The notes below the pieces were generated by a model. The model worked only from the letters and a program-made list of their open reading frames with translations, was not told the origin of the DNA and did no database searches. Below, piece after piece: positions 30,593-32,614 of a stretch of DNA of 32,614 nt. Source of the stretch: a virus. How positions within the stretch are numbered: position 1 is the first letter of the stretch; each line of letters starts with the position of its first letter. The stretch is taken from positions 1 to 32,614 of IMG/VR virus record IMGVR_UViG_3300029258_003829, one strand, 5' to 3'. Position numbers and translations under genes: made by a program.

Positions 30593-30865
30593 TCACTTTG
30601 CCCACATCCAGGCGAGGACGTTCAACGCGATCGCGAGCACGATCACGAAGATGAGCGCGTAGCCGAGAAAGCGATAGAGCTTGAGGACCTCGACAAGCAG
30701 CGCCTCCGTGGCGCCGCCCGTTTCGATCTTCGCCCGCTTGCCTCCGGCCTCCCGCCGCCCCTCTGCATCCTGCATGCGTGTCTGCATCGCCCTGGCCGCC
30801 CGCCGCCTGGCGAGATCGGCCCCGACGGAGCCCAAGGACTCGCCCGCCTGCATGCGATCTCCCAT
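30593..30865 (-). CDS. Small membrane protein, only reverse-strand gene
   Basis: The 90-residue product has a basic, Arg-rich N-terminal half and a single membrane segment near the end (FLGYALIFVIVLAIALNVLA). No family is recognised. The start is the ATG after GAGGAGGG (spacing 8); an upstream ATG at 30883 lies within that ribosome site. A promoter with its -10 at 30911-30916 fits this gene. As the only gene transcribed leftward, it may be a lysogeny, exclusion or antiholin-like function, which is speculation. Confidence 0.6.
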   Translation of the reverse strand: MGDRMQAGESLGSVGADLARRRAARAMQTRMQDAEGRREAGGKRAKIETGGATEALLVEVLKLYRFLGYALIFVIVLAIALNVLAWMWAK

Positions 30866-30886
30866 AATCAAGTCCCTCCTCATAAG

Positions 30887-30897
30887 CCCGTTCTGTC
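30887..30897 (-). repeat. GACAGAACGGG element, copy in the leftward transcript
   Basis: An 11-base element that reads GACAGAACGGG on the - strand and lies near the beginning of the predicted leftward RNA. The same word starts the rightward RNA (31005-31015) and recurs inverted at 31089-31099. It may be a shared operator or RNA-binding site. Confidence 0.6.
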
Positions 30898-30910
30898 TGC
30901 CTCAATCATG

Positions 30911-30939
30911 AGACTACATCATTTTCTGCCGTGCGTCAA
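30911..30939 (-). promoter_or_regulatory. Promoter of the reverse-strand gene
   Basis: On the - strand, TTGACG (30939-30934) is followed after 17 bases by TAGTCT (30916-30911). The start would be near 30904, about 40 bases before the coding start. It diverges from the stronger promoter at 30970. Confidence 0.5.
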
Positions 30940-30969
30940 GATCAATTTCGGCTCGCGCGGATTTTTTTC

Positions 30970-30998
30970 TTGACAAGCGCGCGAGACCCTGCTATATA
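30970..30998 (+). promoter_or_regulatory. Strong sigma-70-type promoter of the regulatory region
   Basis: TTGACA (30970-30975), a 17-base spacer and TATATA (30993-30998) make the best promoter in the window. Initiation is predicted at about 31005, exactly where the GACAGAACGGG element begins. A T run lies just upstream. Confidence 0.78.
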
Positions 30999-31004
30999 GT
31001 CATT

Positions 31005-31160
31005 GACAGAACGGGAGGAGTCAGATGTCTTTGATCCAAAATTCGCAGCATAGGCTCGTGCCGGCAGGATCCCCACCTCGTGGGCTTCCCCGTTCTGTCA
31101 CCGGCATGCGCCGCGCCGCCGTTCGGGCCGTGAGGTCCGGCGGCGGCCCCTCTTCCCTTT
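31005..31160 (+). ncRNA. Structured leader RNA that can hide a ribosome site
   Basis: The predicted 5' end, GACAGAACGGG (31005-31015), is exactly complementary to CCCGTTCTGTC (31089-31099). With one bulged A the pairing extends through GGAG to CTTC, so the Shine-Dalgarno sequence of the ATG at 31025 would be locked in a stem of about 15 pairs. Inside the closed region lies a CCCAC-CTC-GTGGG hairpin. Downstream, GCCGCCG (31115-31121) pairs with CGGCGGC (31138-31144), and a T-rich stretch follows. This could be a sensor, an attenuator or a free small RNA. Prediction is by eye only. Confidence 0.5.
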
Positions 31161-31378
31161 TACCACAAGATACATTATCGGACGTTGGGGGCAAATACCA
31201 CAAGATACAGTGGTATTTCCGATGTAACATAACAAGTGATTTCCGGCGCTGTGTGGCGCCGGCCGCCGCCCCGATCGTGCGCGCCATCCCCCGGCCGCGT
31301 CGATCGGGGCGTTCTATTTCGGGCTGGCTGGAGTGGCAGATCAAACGGCGGGCACTGACAAATGAGGAGGCATCATGA
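31025..31378 (+). CDS. Doubtful leader protein
   Basis: This open frame has a strong GGAGGAG 4-5 bases before its ATG and ends overlapping the start of the zinc-ribbon/XRE gene, so translation is possible. The 117-residue product is basic, without recognisable motif, and its DNA is full of perfect hairpins, which fits RNA function better than protein function. It may be a short translated leader that controls the next gene. Confidence 0.35.
   Translation: MSLIQNSQHRLVPAGSPPRGLPRSVTGMRRAAVRAVRSGGGPSSLLPQDTLSDVGGKYHKIQWYFRCNITSDFRRCVAPAAAPIVRAIPRPRRSGRSISGWLEWQIKRRALTNEEAS
31161..31223 (+). promoter_or_regulatory. Direct repeat and hairpin, candidate operator
   Basis: TACCACAAGATACA occurs at 31161-31174 and again at 31196-31209. 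The second copy forms part of a perfect hairpin, AAATACCAC (31193-31201) with GTGGTATTT (31210-31218), and ATCGG/CCGAT adds further pairing outside it. The stretch is AT-rich against its surroundings. A repressor-binding site, perhaps for the XRE protein encoded just downstream, would fit. Confidence 0.5.
31243..31310 (+). repeat. Two perfect GC hairpins upstream of the XRE gene
   Basis: CCGGCGC (31243-31249) pairs with GCGCCGG (31256-31262) over a 6-base loop. GCCCCGATCG (31268-31277) pairs with CGATCGGGGC (31301-31310). Each is perfect. GTTCTATTTC follows the second, so weak termination is possible. Confidence 0.55.
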
Positions 31379-31836
31379 CGCAGGGTCATACGCAGGCGAT
31401 GGGTGCGGCGGTGCGGCCGGGGTCGATGCGGACGCCGCTCGAGGAGGATAAGGCCTTCGGGACGGATCATCGGCAACGTCCGCACAAGACGTGCCGGGCG
31501 TGCGGGACGCCGCTGCATTGCGAGGCGAGCAGACGCGCGGGCTTCTGCCGCGTGTGCCGGCCGCATGCCCGGAAGAAGCTGCCAAAGCAAGGCAGCCGGC
31601 GGAAGAGGCGAAAACGGACAGGCGCCCCGGGCGCTCCGATGAGCCCGGATGAGGTCAAGTCGCTGCGTGTGGCGGCCGGCCTGCGGCAGATTGATCTGGC
31701 CGAGCGGATGGGGGTGAGTCAGTCGGCGGTGGCTTTCTGGGAGACGGGCCGCCGCACGATCGACGCTGAGGACGCGCAGCGGCTGCGCGAGATCTGCGAG
31801 GAGGCGAATCATGTCAATGTCAACAAAGCAAGCTGA
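31375..31836 (+). CDS. Zinc-ribbon and XRE-type helix-turn-helix regulator
   Basis: The 153-residue protein has a zinc-binding N-terminal part (CRACGTPLHC, then FCRVCRPHARKK) with a very basic linker. It ends in a Cro/CI-type HTH domain (about residues 88-145: VKSLRVAAGLRQIDLAERMG, VSQSAVAFWETGRRTIDAED). It is probably a transcription regulator of the divergent promoter region just upstream. GAGGAGG precedes the ATG. The AT-rich repeats at 31161-31223 are its nearest candidate operators. The zinc-ribbon plus XRE combination is not one I recognise as standard. Confidence 0.8.
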   Translation: MTQGHTQAMGAAVRPGSMRTPLEEDKAFGTDHRQRPHKTCRACGTPLHCEASRRAGFCRVCRPHARKKLPKQGSRRKRRKRTGAPGAPMSPDEVKSLRVAAGLRQIDLAERMGVSQSAVAFWETGRRTIDAEDAQRLREICEEANHVNVNKAS

Positions 31837-31984
31837 GGTCCTGGAACGTTGTGAGGATTGCGGGGCGATGGAGACGATCGGGTCGCTGCACTACAACGCG
31901 CGCCTCTGCCTGATGTGCTATTGCAGACGTTGGGCGGCGGAGGGCAAGCCGCGCGTGCGGCCGCATTACGCCAACAGAATCTAA
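31811..31984 (+). CDS. Small zinc-ribbon protein
   Basis: This 57-residue product carries CEDCG (Cys 14 and 17) and CLMCYCRRW further on, a compact four-Cys site. It starts inside the end of the XRE gene, with GAGGAGG 8-9 bases upstream. Role unknown; such phage proteins often bind host polymerase or nucleic acid, but nothing here proves it. Confidence 0.62.
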   Translation: MSMSTKQAEVLERCEDCGAMETIGSLHYNARLCLMCYCRRWAAEGKPRVRPHYANRI

Positions 31985-31992
31985 ATGGCTAT

Positions 31993-32019
31993 GCCACAGA
32001 GGTCACAGAGGCCACTGAG
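31993..32019 (+). repeat. Three 9-bp tandem repeats (GCCACAGAG type)
   Basis: GCCACAGAG, GTCACAGAG and GCCACTGAG run head to tail in the leader of the next small gene. The first unit is the exact complement of the last unit of the array at 4018-4026 in the ParB gene. Confidence 0.75.
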
Positions 32020-32044
32020 GCAGCAAGAACGAAAAGGAGAGGTC

Positions 32045-32200
32045 ATGGACAGGACGAATGACGAATTGTCGGACAGCCCGCTGGTGGCCCCGTCGTACAA
32101 TCACACGTCTGAGGACCGGGCGGCGATGGGGATCGCGGGCGCGATCTGCATGCTGGGCGCGCTGGCGCTCTTGATCCTCGCTGCGTGCGGCGTGATCTGA
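32045..32200 (+). CDS. Tiny membrane protein, 51 residues
   Basis: An acidic N-terminal half is followed by one membrane segment at the very end (MGIAGAICMLGALALLILAA). AAAGGAG lies just before the ATG, so the in-frame ATG at 31985 and the repeats behind it are not translated. No family recognised. Confidence 0.62.
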   Translation: MDRTNDELSDSPLVAPSYNHTSEDRAAMGIAGAICMLGALALLILAACGVI

Positions 32201-32209
32201 ACGAGCGGC

Positions 32210-32237
32210 GAGTCGTGAGTGGTGAGTAGTGAGTTTT
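32210..32237 (+). repeat. Four 7-bp tandem repeats (GAGTxxT type)
   Basis: GAGTCGT, GAGTGGT, GAGTAGT and GAGTTTT run head to tail between two small genes. The period differs from the 9-bp arrays. Confidence 0.72.
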
Positions 32238-32262
32238 GGAATTCAAGGAGGGAGGGGTACAT

Positions 32263-32520
32263 ATGCGAAATAGCACAATCATAATCATAGGTGAAGATCA
32301 TGAGGGCAGGTGCCTGACGTGTGGCGCTCAGACGTTTTTGACCGTGGCTCGTTGTTGGGCGGTCGACACAGAAGGCGAGGCCGAACGACGTGGGCTCGAG
32401 GAGGACGAGATTCCGCAGGCGCTTGAAATAGACGATGAGGTGTCGGCCCACATTTGTGAGAAGTGCAATCAGATTACGGCGTTGTTTTTTCACGCCGCAA
32501 GACGGAAGGAACCATCATGA
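32263..32520 (+). CDS. Small zinc-ribbon protein
   Basis: The 85-residue product has two Cys pairs (CLTCG near residue 17 and CEKC near residue 66) separated by an acidic helical region, the outline of a zinc ribbon with an insert. AAGGAGGGAGGGG precedes the ATG at a spacing that fits; the TTG at 32236 is not needed. Its end overlaps the next start (ATGA). Confidence 0.62.
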   Translation: MRNSTIIIIGEDHEGRCLTCGAQTFLTVARCWAVDTEGEAERRGLEEDEIPQALEIDDEVSAHICEKCNQITALFFHAARRKEPS

Positions 32521-32614
32521 AGGTGATTGGGATTATGGGGAAGGCGGGCTCGGGGAAGAATACGGTGGCGGGGATTTTAGCCGCGACGCTGGTCGACCAG
32601 GGCTTTTCGGCGAT
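32517..32614 (+). CDS. P-loop nucleotide kinase, partial
   Basis: The window ends after 32 codons. The visible start MKVIGIMGKAGSGKNTVAGI contains a Walker A loop (GKAGSGKNT) at the N-terminus, as in phage deoxynucleoside monophosphate kinases and adenylate kinase-like enzymes. The Asn in the loop is common in phage dNMP kinases. The gene is translationally coupled to the zinc-ribbon gene. The exact substrate cannot be told from this part. Confidence 0.65.
   Translation, partial: MKVIGIMGKAGSGKNTVAGILAATLVDQGFSA

Noticed and set aside
1-32614. Prophage boundaries, integrase, attachment sites, tRNA genes
   Set aside because: None were visible on either strand, so integration into a host chromosome cannot be claimed.

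Overview
The window reads as most of a GC-rich tailed-phage genome or prophage, of siphovirus type with a head and tail gene order very close to phage lambda. Nearly every gene lies on the + strand, tightly packed with start/stop overlaps (ATGA, TGATG, TAATG) and strong AAAGGAG-type ribosome sites. Only one small gene (30593-30865) is on the - strand. No integrase, attachment site, tRNA, rRNA or clear host gene is visible, so a free phage and a prophage cannot be told apart. The host is probably a GC-rich Gram-negative bacterium, because two predicted proteins carry lipobox signals. The short 9-bp and 7-bp tandem repeats suggest an environmental, uncultured lineage, but the phylum is a guess.

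Layout. 148-2262 is the terminase large subunit. 2274-8384 is an accessory block placed, unusually, between terminase and portal: zinc-binding proteins including a textbook C2H2 finger, a 741-residue ParB-domain protein, a Gp37/Gp68-family protein, a PnuC-like small membrane protein and a lipoprotein with a shortened staphylococcal-nuclease fold. 8371-8554 is a control region with paired palindromes, a promoter and, less than 100 bp later, a strong intrinsic terminator. It resembles the lambda late-promoter/6S RNA arrangement. 8571-13615 is the head module: gpW-like protein, lambda-type portal, S49 protease with a nested scaffold, major capsid protein and decoration protein.

13734-18294 is a cargo block of fibre or modification genes between head and connector genes: a methyltransferase fused to a GH130-like propeller, a lectin-like protein and a repetitive fibre-like protein. 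18291-24664 holds connector and tail genes in lambda order, including a -1 frameshift (A AAA AAC) that makes a G/GT pair of tail chaperones. 24671-29350 carries a lectin-type protein with 38 Ser-Ser-x-Ala repeats and a Cys-rich tip, followed by a large two-glycosyltransferase protein with a methyltransferase-like tail and a separate methyltransferase. 29370-30511 looks like part of a lysis cassette, with a holin-like and a spanin-like protein, but no endolysin was recognised.

30593-32614 is a regulatory end: divergent promoters, an RNA leader able to hide its own ribosome site, a zinc-ribbon/XRE regulator, small zinc-ribbon or membrane proteins, and the start of a P-loop kinase.

The most interesting candidate system is 24.7-29.4 kb. 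A serine-rich repeat virion protein next to its own sugar-transfer and methylation genes suggests a phage version of the bacterial serine-rich-repeat glycoprotein export/glycosylation loci. The second most interesting are the two promoter-plus-structured-RNA switches at 8.4 kb and 31.0 kb. All functional calls rest on reading motifs by eye; no database search was run.
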